Below, piece by piece: positions 20,562 through 28,338 of a DNA stretch of 64,000 bases; the first letter of the stretch is position 1; every line of letters begins with the position of its first letter. Source of the stretch: Symsagittifera roscoffensis (taxonomy: Eukaryota; Xenacoelomorpha; Acoela; Convolutidae); the NCBI RefSeq assembly GCF_963678635.1, contig NC_087068.1, positions 55,708,467 to 55,772,466 of the forward strand, in the 5' to 3' direction. The notes under the pieces are model-generated. The model was not told where the DNA came from, ran no database searches, and saw only the letters and a program-made list of their open reading frames with translations. The translations under genes were made by a program, and so were the position numbers.

Positions 20562-21100
20562 ATGTTCTCAAGAAAAGACACAAGTCCCAATTACATGAAT
20601 TCTCAAAAAATCAAACAAGAATTGGGAGATTTGCTTGGTCCCAAAAATCCTACAAAGGGAAAATTTATTTTGAACCCTGCTTTCAACTATTCAAGAAAAA
20701 TGAGTTGGGACAACTCGAAAAAAGACAGCAAGTCTATCTCGGTGAAAAAGAAGGAGAAGCAATCTCAGCAATTATAAATACTGTTATTCACGATGCTGAA
20801 AACCTTGGACTCGTTCCTATATTGGAACTCACTTCTGACAAAGAGTCAACTATGGATCAGGAGCTTGCCAACTGCAACAAAGTGTATGACATAGCAACAT
20901 ACAATAGAAGACAAGTTTGTGTCACGATCAAGAGGTACAATATTAACAAACCTCCCTACATTCAGATTCGACTATTCACCGCAAAAGAGAATGAAGCAAT
21001 GAAACAAGTTGCCTATGTCAACTCTACTTTGAACAAATTCAAAGAACTGTCTCAAATTTTGGGAGACTTTATGTTTGTTGAGAACTGTAATGTACAATAA
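20562..21100 (+). CDS. Polinton protein with two PC4-like ssDNA-binding domains (frameshifted)
   Basis: The best start is the ATG at 20,562 (MFSRKDTSPNYMNSQK). At an A6 run (20,605-20,610) the protein-like frame moves by -1 and continues to TAA at 21,098. The downstream frame shows two modules that fit the PC4/p15 single-strand-binding fold: FAWSQKSYKGKIYFEP...FKKNELG...QVYLGEKEGEAI, and YNRRQVCVTIKRYN...PYIQIRLFTAKENEAM. Each has paired beta strands with basic residues, then a helix. A role in binding single-stranded element DNA during replication or in transcription is inferred. An alternative is an in-frame start at 20,453, whose N-terminus looks non-coding. Confidence 0.5.
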
Positions 21101-21182
21101 TTTGTGTTATTTATGTTTTTGTCTTGTAATTTAACAATTTATCCTCAAAATCATTTTTCATTTAGTATTGGTGTTGAATAGT

Positions 21183-21611
21183 ATGAGTTGGAATATTGGT
21201 TTTTCAAGAAATTTACTCTTAAAACTTCACAATAAATTGGGACTTTTTCATATTGTTCTAGAAGAAAAGTCCCAAAAAATTTCACTAACAATTATAGAAT
21301 CTCAAAATTTACCAAACTTGCAGAATTTGGACGTAGACTCACAAATATCTCACTTTGAATGGACTCTGCTTAATGGTAGAAGAAAAATTCACATAGGATA
21401 CCGATCTGATACCAAAAAAATAGATCTTGTAGAATATCGTAGAAATGGAAATCAATGGAAAAATAATCAATCTTTACAACTACAAAGAGAAGAATATGAT
21501 AAATTACTTGATATGCTTCCTTCATTGCTAGGTTATGTAGAGACCTTCAAAAAATCTTGTATCATTATTGACGAATGCACTGTAGAAAATGAACGTACAG
21601 AAATTGAATGA
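21183..21611 (+). CDS. Polinton PC4-like protein (142 residues)
   Basis: ATG at 21,183 (MSWNIGFSRNLLLKLHNK) opens an intact frame to TGA at 21,609. The segment FEWTLLNGRRKIHIGYR...KKIDLVEYRRNG...QSLQLQREEYDKLLDML has the PC4-like order of strand-strand-strand-linker-helix, with the typical switch from a basic hairpin to a helix beginning after a Leu-rich turn. The first 60 residues may form a second, more divergent copy. It follows the two-domain PC4-like gene by about 80 bases and overlaps the next gene by 23 bases. Family assignment rests on pattern only. Confidence 0.5.
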   Translation: MSWNIGFSRNLLLKLHNKLGLFHIVLEEKSQKISLTIIESQNLPNLQNLDVDSQISHFEWTLLNGRRKIHIGYRSDTKKIDLVEYRRNGNQWKNNQSLQLQREEYDKLLDMLPSLLGYVETFKKSCIIIDECTVENERTEIE

Positions 21612-21984
21612 AATTCTAAGAGTTTTTGAGATTATTAGGCAAGATTTCTCATCAAATACAAAAAGAAAAAATTTATTTCTTTGTGCCTGTATTGTTTTGG
21701 ACCCGGACATAAATTTAAAAGAAATGGACCAAAAATTTCCTTTTGGAGGACTATATGGATACGGAAATTCCTGTATGGATTACTTTTTTGCAAACTCCTA
21801 AATTTTTAGACTACATGCAATTCTACATGACTCTGCTGGATCTGTGAAATCTACTACAAAAAAAGGTCCTGGGTATTGTTATGTTGCACCTAGTCTCCCC
21901 AGTTCATGCTTTCTTGGTCACGTATTTTTCTGTTTATATATTAAAATATTTGCTTCATCAGTATATGCATTGTTTGAATGTTAA
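21589..21984 (+). pseudogene. Polinton hypothetical protein with an internal stop
   Basis: ATG at 21,589 opens a frame that reaches an in-frame TAA at 21,799-21,801 and then continues, in the same frame and equally protein-like, to TAA at 21,982. The first part has FPFGGLYGYGNSCMDYF and the second LHAILHDSAGSVKS and GPGYCYVAPSLPSSCFLGH. Glycine- and cysteine-rich motifs on both sides of the stop argue for one gene of about 130 residues broken by one nonsense codon. No family is firmly recognised. Confidence 0.5.
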
Positions 21985-22024
21985 TCATTTTAAACAAAAA
22001 ACTTCAGAGAAATCAGCCAACAGA

Positions 22025-22495
22025 ATGAGTCTAGTTGTTTTGGATATTGAATGTATGGAAAGCAATATAGTGAAATAATTAGGTGTTTATAAGGATGGAC
22101 AAACAGAAGGATATTCCTTTCTTCCTCCCAAAAAATTCAAACCAACATCCCAATCTTTTTGGTGTACACAGCATCTTCATGGAATCAATTGGAGCAGTGG
22201 TTACGAAAAATATACTGAACTTGAAAAAATTTTGAAGAATCTAGAAGCCACAGACACGGAATTTTTTGCAAAAGGTTATGAAAAATGTAAGATTCTATCA
22301 GAATTCTTGGAAACAAAGATTATTAATTTGGATGACTACGCTTGCCCTAAAGTTCAGTTTTTGATATTCAAAGATGAAGAATATGATTGGAGGTGTAGCA
22401 ACTACCCATTTCGTCATGCAAAAACTCTTCACTGTGCAGAAAGAAAAGTATTTGCATACGGAACATGGGCTCGATGTTTTTTTAACAAATTGTAA
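22025..22495 (+). pseudogene. Exonuclease-like (DEDD-type) Polinton protein with an internal stop
   Basis: ATG at 22,025 starts MSLVVLDIECMESNIVK, which resembles an Exo I motif (hydrophobic strand then D-x-E). An in-frame TAA follows at 22,076-22,078 and the same frame continues to 22,495: EGYSFLPPKKF, AKGYEKCKILSEFL (position of an Exo II-like strand and helix), DYACPKVQFL, and CSNYPFRHAKTLHCAERKVFAYGTW with a conserved-looking His/Cys set. RNase H-fold nucleases of the DEDD class carry such motifs; the assignment is tentative because the third acidic motif is not clear. The nonsense codon suggests this copy is dead. Confidence 0.45.
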
Positions 22496-22573
22496 ATTAT
22501 ATTATTCTTAAGGTACTACCATTTTCAAATTTTAATTAAATTTCATTGTCAACTTTTTCTTTTTAGAGTTAAG

Positions 22574-22837
22574 ATGGTCGATCAATGTGACAAGCCCGTA
22601 AATTTAGGAAATTTTGTTTTTGATAAAGAAAATCATGAACGAAAATCATGAAAATTGTTTGGACGTACATGTAATAGATCACTTTTAGTTTTTTTGTGCC
22701 AGTTTTTTGTTATAGTTTTTATGCTAGTATGTGCAATCGTTCGAGTTATGTTATCCACAACATGTGAAGAAACAACAGTTTGGGTAGCTATTTTATCAAG
22801 TACCATCGGTTATATTCTACCTTCTCCAAAGCTATGA
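22574..22837 (+). pseudogene. Small Polinton membrane protein, frameshifted
   Basis: ATG at 22,574 (MVDQCDKPVNLGNFVFDKENHE) meets a stop within 25 codons. A 13-base near-perfect direct repeat (GAAAATCATGAA twice, 22,628-22,653) and a T run near 22,683 lie where the frame changes. The downstream frame encodes a long hydrophobic segment (LLVFLCQFFVIVFMLVCAIVRVM), a Cys-containing loop, and a second hydrophobic segment (VWVAILSSTIGYILP). The TGA at 22,835 overlaps the ATPase ATG. A small two-span membrane protein is likely. Confidence 0.5.
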
Positions 22838-23727
22838 ATAAAATAATATCTACCAAAGAACGAATTTTTATTTCCCTAGTTGGACCAAGTGGATCTGGAA
22901 AATCGCATCTTATTTTTGATTGGTTGAAAATTGGTACTTTTCAACCAGCATTCGACAAAATTTATTATTTTAATCAACATTATCAACCTCTTTATAGTCA
23001 AATGCAAAGAAAAAACCTTAAATTTATCCAAGGAGTAGATTTTGACTTGATTGAAAATCTCCCCAATAATGGAACTAAGTATTTGCTCATATTTGATGAT
23101 TCTTGTGAAGAAGTTTCAAACTCCAAACAATTTGCAAAAATTGCTACTGCGGGGAGACACAGGGGTCTGATTACAATATACATCAAACACAATTTATTTC
23201 ATCAAAGCAAATTTGGACGAGATGTAGAGTTACAAAATACACACATAGTCTTGTTCAAGTCGCTGAGGGATGTTTTACAAATCAATACATTAAGTCAACA
23301 ACTAGGTCTAGCATCTCAATTGAAAGAGTGGTGTCAAGATGCAACATACGTTCCTTATGGTCATTTACTTATTGATTTAACCCCAAAAACAGTTGATTCA
23401 CTTAGGTATTCCACTAATAGTGGCTCAGTTCCAACAAAATTTTACTTACCAGCTGGAATAGAGACAAAGTTTTTAGACGATGAGTACACAATACGTCTCT
23501 ATTCTCCCAATATTTCAAAAATTTTCCCTAAGGCTTCGAAAACAATTCATTCTCAATTGCCCAAAAGATTTCATTCAGTTTCTGAGCGAGTGTTTAGTAA
23601 ACCTATTAAGAGGAGAGCTTCGAGACCTTCGGAAAGAAGACGTAGTAAAATATTGAAAAGAAATTTCAGAACTAACACAAAAAAGAACTCCTCTACACAA
23701 AAGAAGAATTATTTTAAGCTCAACTAA
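22834..23727 (+). CDS. Polinton FtsK/HerA-type genome-packaging ATPase
   Basis: ATG at 22,834 overlaps the previous stop (ATGA). The 297-residue product has Walker A GPSGSGKS at residues 17-24 and Walker B YLLIFDDS with DD at 88-89. A segment TAGRHRGLITIYIKHNLFHQSK (about 107-128) follows, the usual place of the sensor strand in this family. The last 55 residues are very basic (KRRASRPSERRRSKILKR), suited to DNA contact. The motor pumps DNA into the capsid of related viruses. The frame is intact. Confidence 0.9.
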   Translation: MNKIISTKERIFISLVGPSGSGKSHLIFDWLKIGTFQPAFDKIYYFNQHYQPLYSQMQRKNLKFIQGVDFDLIENLPNNGTKYLLIFDDSCEEVSNSKQFAKIATAGRHRGLITIYIKHNLFHQSKFGRDVELQNTHIVLFKSLRDVLQINTLSQQLGLASQLKEWCQDATYVPYGHLLIDLTPKTVDSLRYSTNSGSVPTKFYLPAGIETKFLDDEYTIRLYSPNISKIFPKASKTIHSQLPKRFHSVSERVFSKPIKRRASRPSERRRSKILKRNFRTNTKKNSSTQKKNYFKLN

Positions 23728-23783
23728 AGGGTTACAATTGATATCTATCATCACCCCTTTTGTCATTAAACGATTGACATAGT

Positions 23784-24073
23784 ATGGAACAGTTTGTTTT
23801 AATTCCGTACTCAGTTTATCAATCACAAAGTACACTTCCAAGAAAACAAAAATTGGAACAAAAGCAAGGAAAAGAGGAGATTGTACCAAAAAATTTTGAT
23901 TCTGTTTACAGTGCTGTAAATGCGAGGTTGAAATCAGCCAGTCAGACAATATTATATTGGATAATCGAGATACAAAAGAATCTATTGTAGATTTTGTGTG
24001 TGCACTAAAGCGAAAAAATACCGATTTTCCAGATATTTACCTTACTATTTTGGAAGCAACACATTCCTCCTAA
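23784..24073 (+). pseudogene. Polinton hypothetical protein, frameshifted
   Basis: ATG at 23,784 starts MEQFVLIPYSVYQSQ, followed by a Lys/Gln-rich stretch. Near 23,950, in an AT repeat (CAATATTATATTGG), the protein-like frame changes. The new frame (NRDTKESIVDFVCALKRKN...DIYLTILEATHSS) ends at TAA 24,071-24,073. About 95 residues in total, basic with a helical C-terminus. It sits between ATPase and integrase genes. No function is known to me. Confidence 0.45.
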
Positions 24074-24075
24074 AC

Positions 24076-25027
24076 ATGTTATTAACAAGAATGCCAAAGC
24101 AAAAGATAGAGGAACTTGGATCCCTTTCAAAATCTGAAAAGGTAAGACTAAACAGATTGTATTCTAGGAGCTTCGTACGGTTCTATTCAAAACTTGAGTA
24201 AAGCGAGTGGTTTATCAAAAAAGAAAGTAGAAAAGTTTTTACAAACCAAGACATCGTATACAAAATTTGGTCCACCAATCAGGTCTTTCCGAAGACTTCA
24301 AGCGTTTTCAAAATATATCAATGAAATCTGGTGTATGGACTTGGCTTTTGTAGACAAGTTAGCTAGTCAAAACAATGGAATCAAGTATTTATTAGTTGCT
24401 GTAGATATTTTTTCGAGATTTGTCAGAGTTCTAACAATGAAAACAAAGTATGCCAAAGACACTTTACAAGCTTTTAGAAAAATGATTTCTCGAAAAAACA
24501 CTCCTGAAAAACTTTGGGTTTATAAAGGAACAGATTATGGGGGAACTTTTAAAAAGTTTTGCAAGGAGAAAGACATTGAAGTTTACTCAACAATGAGTGA
24601 AACAAAAGCTGCATTTGCAGAGAGAGCAATTCAATCTTTAAAACATATAAAATATCGTTACATTGAAGATCATGGTGAAAAATTTGTGCCCAAATTGCAG
24701 CAATTTGTTTCTACATTGAACTGCCGCAAAAATCGATCAATTGGAAAATTTCCCAGAGATGTGAAAAACAGTGATTTTTTATCAATATTGTATAACAAAT
24801 CATTCAAGAAATATACTAAACCAAAATTCAAAATTGGTGATAGAGTTAGAATTTCAAAAAATGATATTCCGTTCCGAAAAGGATACAAGCCACAGTTTAC
24901 AGATGAAATTTTTGAAATTTCGGCAATATCTACAAAAAAACCTCCAACATACATCATCAAAGATCTCGAAAAAGAAGAAATTCTGGGAAAATTTTATGAA
25001 AAAGAGCTGAGAAAATGTTCAGATTAG
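24076..25027 (+). pseudogene. Polinton retroviral-type integrase, frameshifted and with a likely catalytic-site change
   Basis: ATG at 24,076 starts an N-terminal part (KSEKVRLNRLYS) that shifts by +1 near 24,163 into the main frame (open to TAG/TGA-flanked end at 25,027). Counted from the codon at 24,194, the catalytic core has WCMDLAFVD with Asp 49 and VAERAIQ-type AAFAERAIQSLK with Glu 143. At the place of the second catalytic Asp, before KG-T-(D/E)-(Y/F), there is Tyr 110 (KLWVYKGTDYGG). An SH3-like C-terminal domain follows (KFKIGDRVRISK...YKPQFTDEIFEI). The enzyme would insert the element; the Asp-to-Tyr change and frameshift suggest it is inactive here. Confidence 0.85.
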
Positions 25028-25070
25028 TGGTAAGTCATTTTTTAAATTGAGTTTCTATCGATCAGTTGTC

Positions 25071-25897
25071 ATGGATTCTTTTACTAATGCTTCTTTTCTA
25101 ATGCTTCTTTTAATTGTTATCCGAATAACAGTCTTAGTTCCTTTACAAATTTTCTACCGGAACAAAGACATCTAAAAGGAGAATGGGAGGTTGCTATTTC
25201 AGAAATATCGTACCCTTCTTTGTACCAAAACGTTACAGAGGGAAAGTTTACTTTCGTAGATGGACGAGAAAGTCCTGAGGAAAAAAGAAAGATTCAACCG
25301 ATGCATGTTGAACCTGGATTGTATCCAAGTATTGTTGATATAGTTGTAGCCATGAATGACAAAGTTGGAAAACGTATAGGCGCACAAAAATATGAATATA
25401 ACGGAATTTATGTATCAGTAGATAAGATTACACAAAAAGTTGCCATTCATTTACCTGAGGATCAATCAGTGTTTATAATTCAAAGTGCTGATTTGAGTCA
25501 CATTTTTGGTTGTGATTTAGAACAAAATCAGACAGGTGTTATAATGAAAGGAAAAGGACCACATTATCCTCAGTATTCTTACGACATTATAAGAATACAT
25601 TCCTTAATGATTTATAGTGATATTATAGAATATAATATAGTAGGCGATACAAAAACTCCATTACTGCGTTGTATTCCTGTCATTTCCAAAGTAAAAAATG
25701 GAGACATAATATCTACAAGACAGTACATGAACTATCAATCCTTCACAAATCTACAATTTAAAAAATTATTAAAAAACTCTTTCCACAGCATAAAAATAGA
25801 ACTAAGGGATACTACAGGTGAAAAAATTCCTTTTGTGTCAGTAGGAATTACACGAGTTGTCCTCTTGTATCGCAAGATTTCGGATAATCATTTTTGA
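25071..25897 (+). pseudogene. Polinton minor capsid (penton-like) protein, 5' frame broken by a 14-bp duplication
   Basis: ATG at 25,071 starts MDSFTNASF and is followed by an exact 14-base tandem repeat (CTAATGCTTCTTTT at 25,084-25,097 and 25,098-25,111) that shifts the frame. The main frame then runs uninterrupted to TGA at 25,895. Its contents fit the single jelly-roll minor capsid protein of Polintons: LKGEWEVAISEISYPS near the start, a run of alternating beta strands (IYVSVDKI, VAIHLPED, SVFIIQSADLSHIFG), and a final strand VSVGITRVVLLYRK. It lies between integrase and major capsid genes, as in other Polintons. Confidence 0.8.
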
Positions 25898-25914
25898 TTT
25901 AAACTTCATACGAA

Positions 25915-26285
25915 ATGGTTGCTCAAAGTTCAGCTAATTTTCCTATTTTTCGTGGACATGCAAGGCAGCGTGGAAGAGGTTTTGGTGCTCTTGCACAAAC
26001 TCTTGGGAGAACTGCAATTCCCTTCATTAAAAAATATAAAGTCCCAGCTGCAAAAAGAATCGGAGCAGATTTATTTGAAATTGCCGCTCCAGAGATTGGA
26101 GAAGTTGTCAGTGGACGAAAAAAACTCAAAACGTTTGCAAAAGATGGAACAAAAACTGTTCGAAAACAGCTGGGGGTGGAAAAAAGAAATCCAAGCGTAG
26201 AACAAGAAGTACCATTTCCCAAAAGAGTAGTTCAAAAATCAGTCGCTCTCGCAAAGACATTTTTGACAAGATAAAACGAGTGTAA
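25915..26285 (+). CDS. Polinton basic core-like protein, frame change in the 3' part
   Basis: ATG at 25,915 opens MVAQSSANFPIFRGHARQRGRGFGALAQ, a Gly/Arg-rich N-terminus, then a helix-rich basic region (FIKKYKVPAAKRIGADLFEIAAPEIGEVVSGRKKLK). After a G run near 26,170 two frames compete: the original one ends at 26,274, the frame offset by one base reads KKKSKRRTRSTISQKSSSK and ends at TAA 26,283-26,285. The second is more like the Lys/Arg/Ser-rich tail expected of a DNA-condensing core protein. It is comparable in position and charge to adenovirus-type core or cement proteins; homology is unproven. Confidence 0.6.
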
Positions 26286-26367
26286 ATCAAAGTAGTCATT
26301 TTCGGTACGGAGCGTTTACAAATTCTTCTTTGGAAATTTTGATAAAGTCCCAGTTTTGGAAACAATT

Positions 26368-27597
26368 ATGTCATCTTACACACACGAAGTATTCCCCAGT
26401 ACTTCTCTGGATGAAAGCAGTATTGAGTTTGAATTTGAAACGGATCGTAATCTCTACTTGGATTTGCGTGATACCCATCTTAGCTTAAAGCTTCAACTAT
26501 TCAAAGGAAGATTGTTTGATGCTTTCAAAAAAGAAAAAGCAGAACATAAAGCAAAATCGGAGGAAGATTCAGATGAGGAACCACAAACTTACTTAACTTA
26601 TGTAAATAATCTACTACATTCTCTATTCTCCAACTGTGAAGTTTATTTTAACAATACAATGGTTTACAATGCCAATGGGTTATATCCTTATAAGGCACAG
26701 ATATCGAACGAATTCAACTCGTCAGCAGTGAGTAATAAAGGAATTCTTGCTTGTCATGGATACAGTTTTGAAGAAAATCCTGATGCATTTGATATGTATC
26801 CATTCACTGATAGAGCAAATTCCTTGGGAACAGGGATTATTTTTTCACTCTATGGAAGGCTCGCCATTGATTTGTTTACTTGCGAAAAACTGTTGCTACC
26901 AAATACCAAAGTTCGAATTAAACTTATTCGAGCTAGACCTAATTTTTACATGTTATCTGATAATCCAAATGTCAGTCTGAAAATAGTTGATTGTTCACTG
27001 TTTACAAGAAGAATTTTAGTAGCTGAACTTAATCATCAATATTTGCAATGGAATCTGGAAAGGGAACCTGCTCATTACAATTACATGGAAACTATAGCAA
27101 GAACCTTTATCATTCCATCTCGTCAAAACCAGTTTATTCAGGAAAATGTTTTCAATAATGCCCCAATCAGAAGGATAGCTGTTGCAATGAATACAAATTC
27201 GGCTGTTGCGGGATCTTTTTATAAAAATCCTTTCAATTATCAACAATTTCATTTGAGAGAGCTTAGAATTATTCGGGGTGGAAGAGCAATTATTTCATTA
27301 GATACAACTTCTCCTTGTCGACCCTATGTTACAACAATGAAAGCAATGCAGTTTAACGAAGATTTTCCAGCTCTTCCTATGGAAGATTTTCAAAATCACT
27401 ATATTCTAGTTTTCGACTTGACTTCACTACAGGATGCCGCTGAACACTTGCATTATCCAGAACTTAGTGGAAAAAGCTTGAGATTAGAAATGTTTTTCCA
27501 ATTTCCCTTGGAGCAAGTAACGGAAGTGATAGTCTTGGGAGAAAGGCTATCAAATATTCAAATTGACAAATTCGGAACAGTCGCTAAAAATGTTTAA
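26368..27597 (+). CDS. Polinton major capsid protein (double jelly-roll)
   Basis: The first ATG is at 26,368 (MSSYTHEVFPSTSLDESS); 409 residues follow without a break. The protein belongs to the F54H12.2-like family recognised as the Polinton major capsid protein. Visible features include IEFEFETDRNLYLDLRDTHLSLKLQL at the start of the first barrel, YVNNLLHSLFSNCEVYFNN, VRIKLIRARPNFYML, and the C-terminal barrel with LRELRIIRGGRAI and NHYILVFDLTSLQD. Trimers would form pseudo-hexameric capsomers. The intact frame contrasts with the broken neighbours. Its stop overlaps the next ATG. Confidence 0.92.
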   Translation: MSSYTHEVFPSTSLDESSIEFEFETDRNLYLDLRDTHLSLKLQLFKGRLFDAFKKEKAEHKAKSEEDSDEEPQTYLTYVNNLLHSLFSNCEVYFNNTMVYNANGLYPYKAQISNEFNSSAVSNKGILACHGYSFEENPDAFDMYPFTDRANSLGTGIIFSLYGRLAIDLFTCEKLLLPNTKVRIKLIRARPNFYMLSDNPNVSLKIVDCSLFTRRILVAELNHQYLQWNLEREPAHYNYMETIARTFIIPSRQNQFIQENVFNNAPIRRIAVAMNTNSAVAGSFYKNPFNYQQFHLRELRIIRGGRAIISLDTTSPCRPYVTTMKAMQFNEDFPALPMEDFQNHYILVFDLTSLQDAAEHLHYPELSGKSLRLEMFFQFPLEQVTEVIVLGERLSNIQIDKFGTVAKNV

Positions 27598-27850
27598 TTT
27601 TTTTGAATTTTCAGGTTTCTATAAAAATATTGTAACTTTTTTGGGACTTTTCTTTGTTATTATCTCTGTACTATCTATATTGTTTTTCTTCAGACCTAAA
27701 GCTCCAGAAAAAATAGAGAAGGAATGCTGTTTAGTTGAAAACCCGAGGCACTTCTTCAACCTAGACTGTAAAACAGTATTCAATAAACTTTGCCCACTAT
27801 ATAAGGCTTGTGTATGGGACTTTGTTGATTCAATTCCTAAATGTGTGTAA
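27590..27850 (+). CDS. Polinton single-span membrane protein with a Cys-rich ectodomain
   Basis: ATG at 27,590 overlaps the capsid gene by 8 bases and gives 86 residues. A hydrophobic span (IVTFLGLFFVIISVLSILFFF, residues about 14-34) follows a short aromatic N-terminus. The rest has six cysteines (ECCLVEN, LDCKTVF, LCPLYKACVW, PKCV), suggesting disulfides outside the cytosol. It lies between major capsid and protease genes. A membrane or particle role is inferred; no family is recognised. Confidence 0.6.
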   Translation: MFNFFEFSGFYKNIVTFLGLFFVIISVLSILFFFRPKAPEKIEKECCLVENPRHFFNLDCKTVFNKLCPLYKACVWDFVDSIPKCV

Positions 27851-27939
27851 GTCAATATTCTTCCTCTTTTTTTAACCTAAAGTACACTATCAAACTATCG
27901 ATTTCATTTTTAGCTGTAAATCAGCCTACAATTGCAAAG

Positions 27940-28338
27940 ATGGATAACATTTCAATTTTGCAAATTATTGAAAGAATTCCAGAGCTCAGGTTCAAGTACA
28001 TGGGATCATACCCTTCTGATACAGTACCTCAACTAACAAAAAACTCTTTTGCAATTATTAACTCAGCCCCAAGCAATGATAGAGGAGAACACTGGATTAT
28101 GATTGCTCGAATGAATAAAAGCTACTACTTTGCAGATTCTTTGGGAAGAAAGAGATCAACTTACCCCTTTTTGACGAAAAAGTTTCGACGAATGGTTCCT
28201 CGAAAGCTACAAAAGACTAATAATTTGTGTGGTTTTTACGCAATTTATTCAGCATTTCTCCTTTTTAAACTCTTCCAGAAGAACTTGAATAAAGTTCATG
28301 ATGTGTATGTTTTGAATTTTATCAGTAATTTTATGTAA
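27940..28338 (+). CDS. Polinton adenain-like cysteine protease
   Basis: ATG at 27,940 (MDNISILQIIERIPEL) gives 132 residues. The catalytic triad order of adenovirus protease/Ulp1-type enzymes is visible: His in GEHWIMIA (about residue 51), Asp in YYFADSLG (about 67), and Cys in NNLCGFYAIYSA (about 102). The length is short but normal for Polinton proteases. It would cleave capsid precursors during maturation. The frame is intact and ends the plus-strand gene block. Confidence 0.88.
   Translation: MDNISILQIIERIPELRFKYMGSYPSDTVPQLTKNSFAIINSAPSNDRGEHWIMIARMNKSYYFADSLGRKRSTYPFLTKKFRRMVPRKLQKTNNLCGFYAIYSAFLLFKLFQKNLNKVHDVYVLNFISNFM

Noticed and set aside
24137-24167. Tiny GT-AG intron (GTAAGACTAAAC...TTCTAG) at the integrase frame change
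   Set aside because: At about 26 bases it is too short for a usual intron, and removing it does not join the two frames correctly.
26356-26367. Start of the major capsid gene at 26,356
   Set aside because: The codon there is TTG; the first ATG in the frame is at 26,368.
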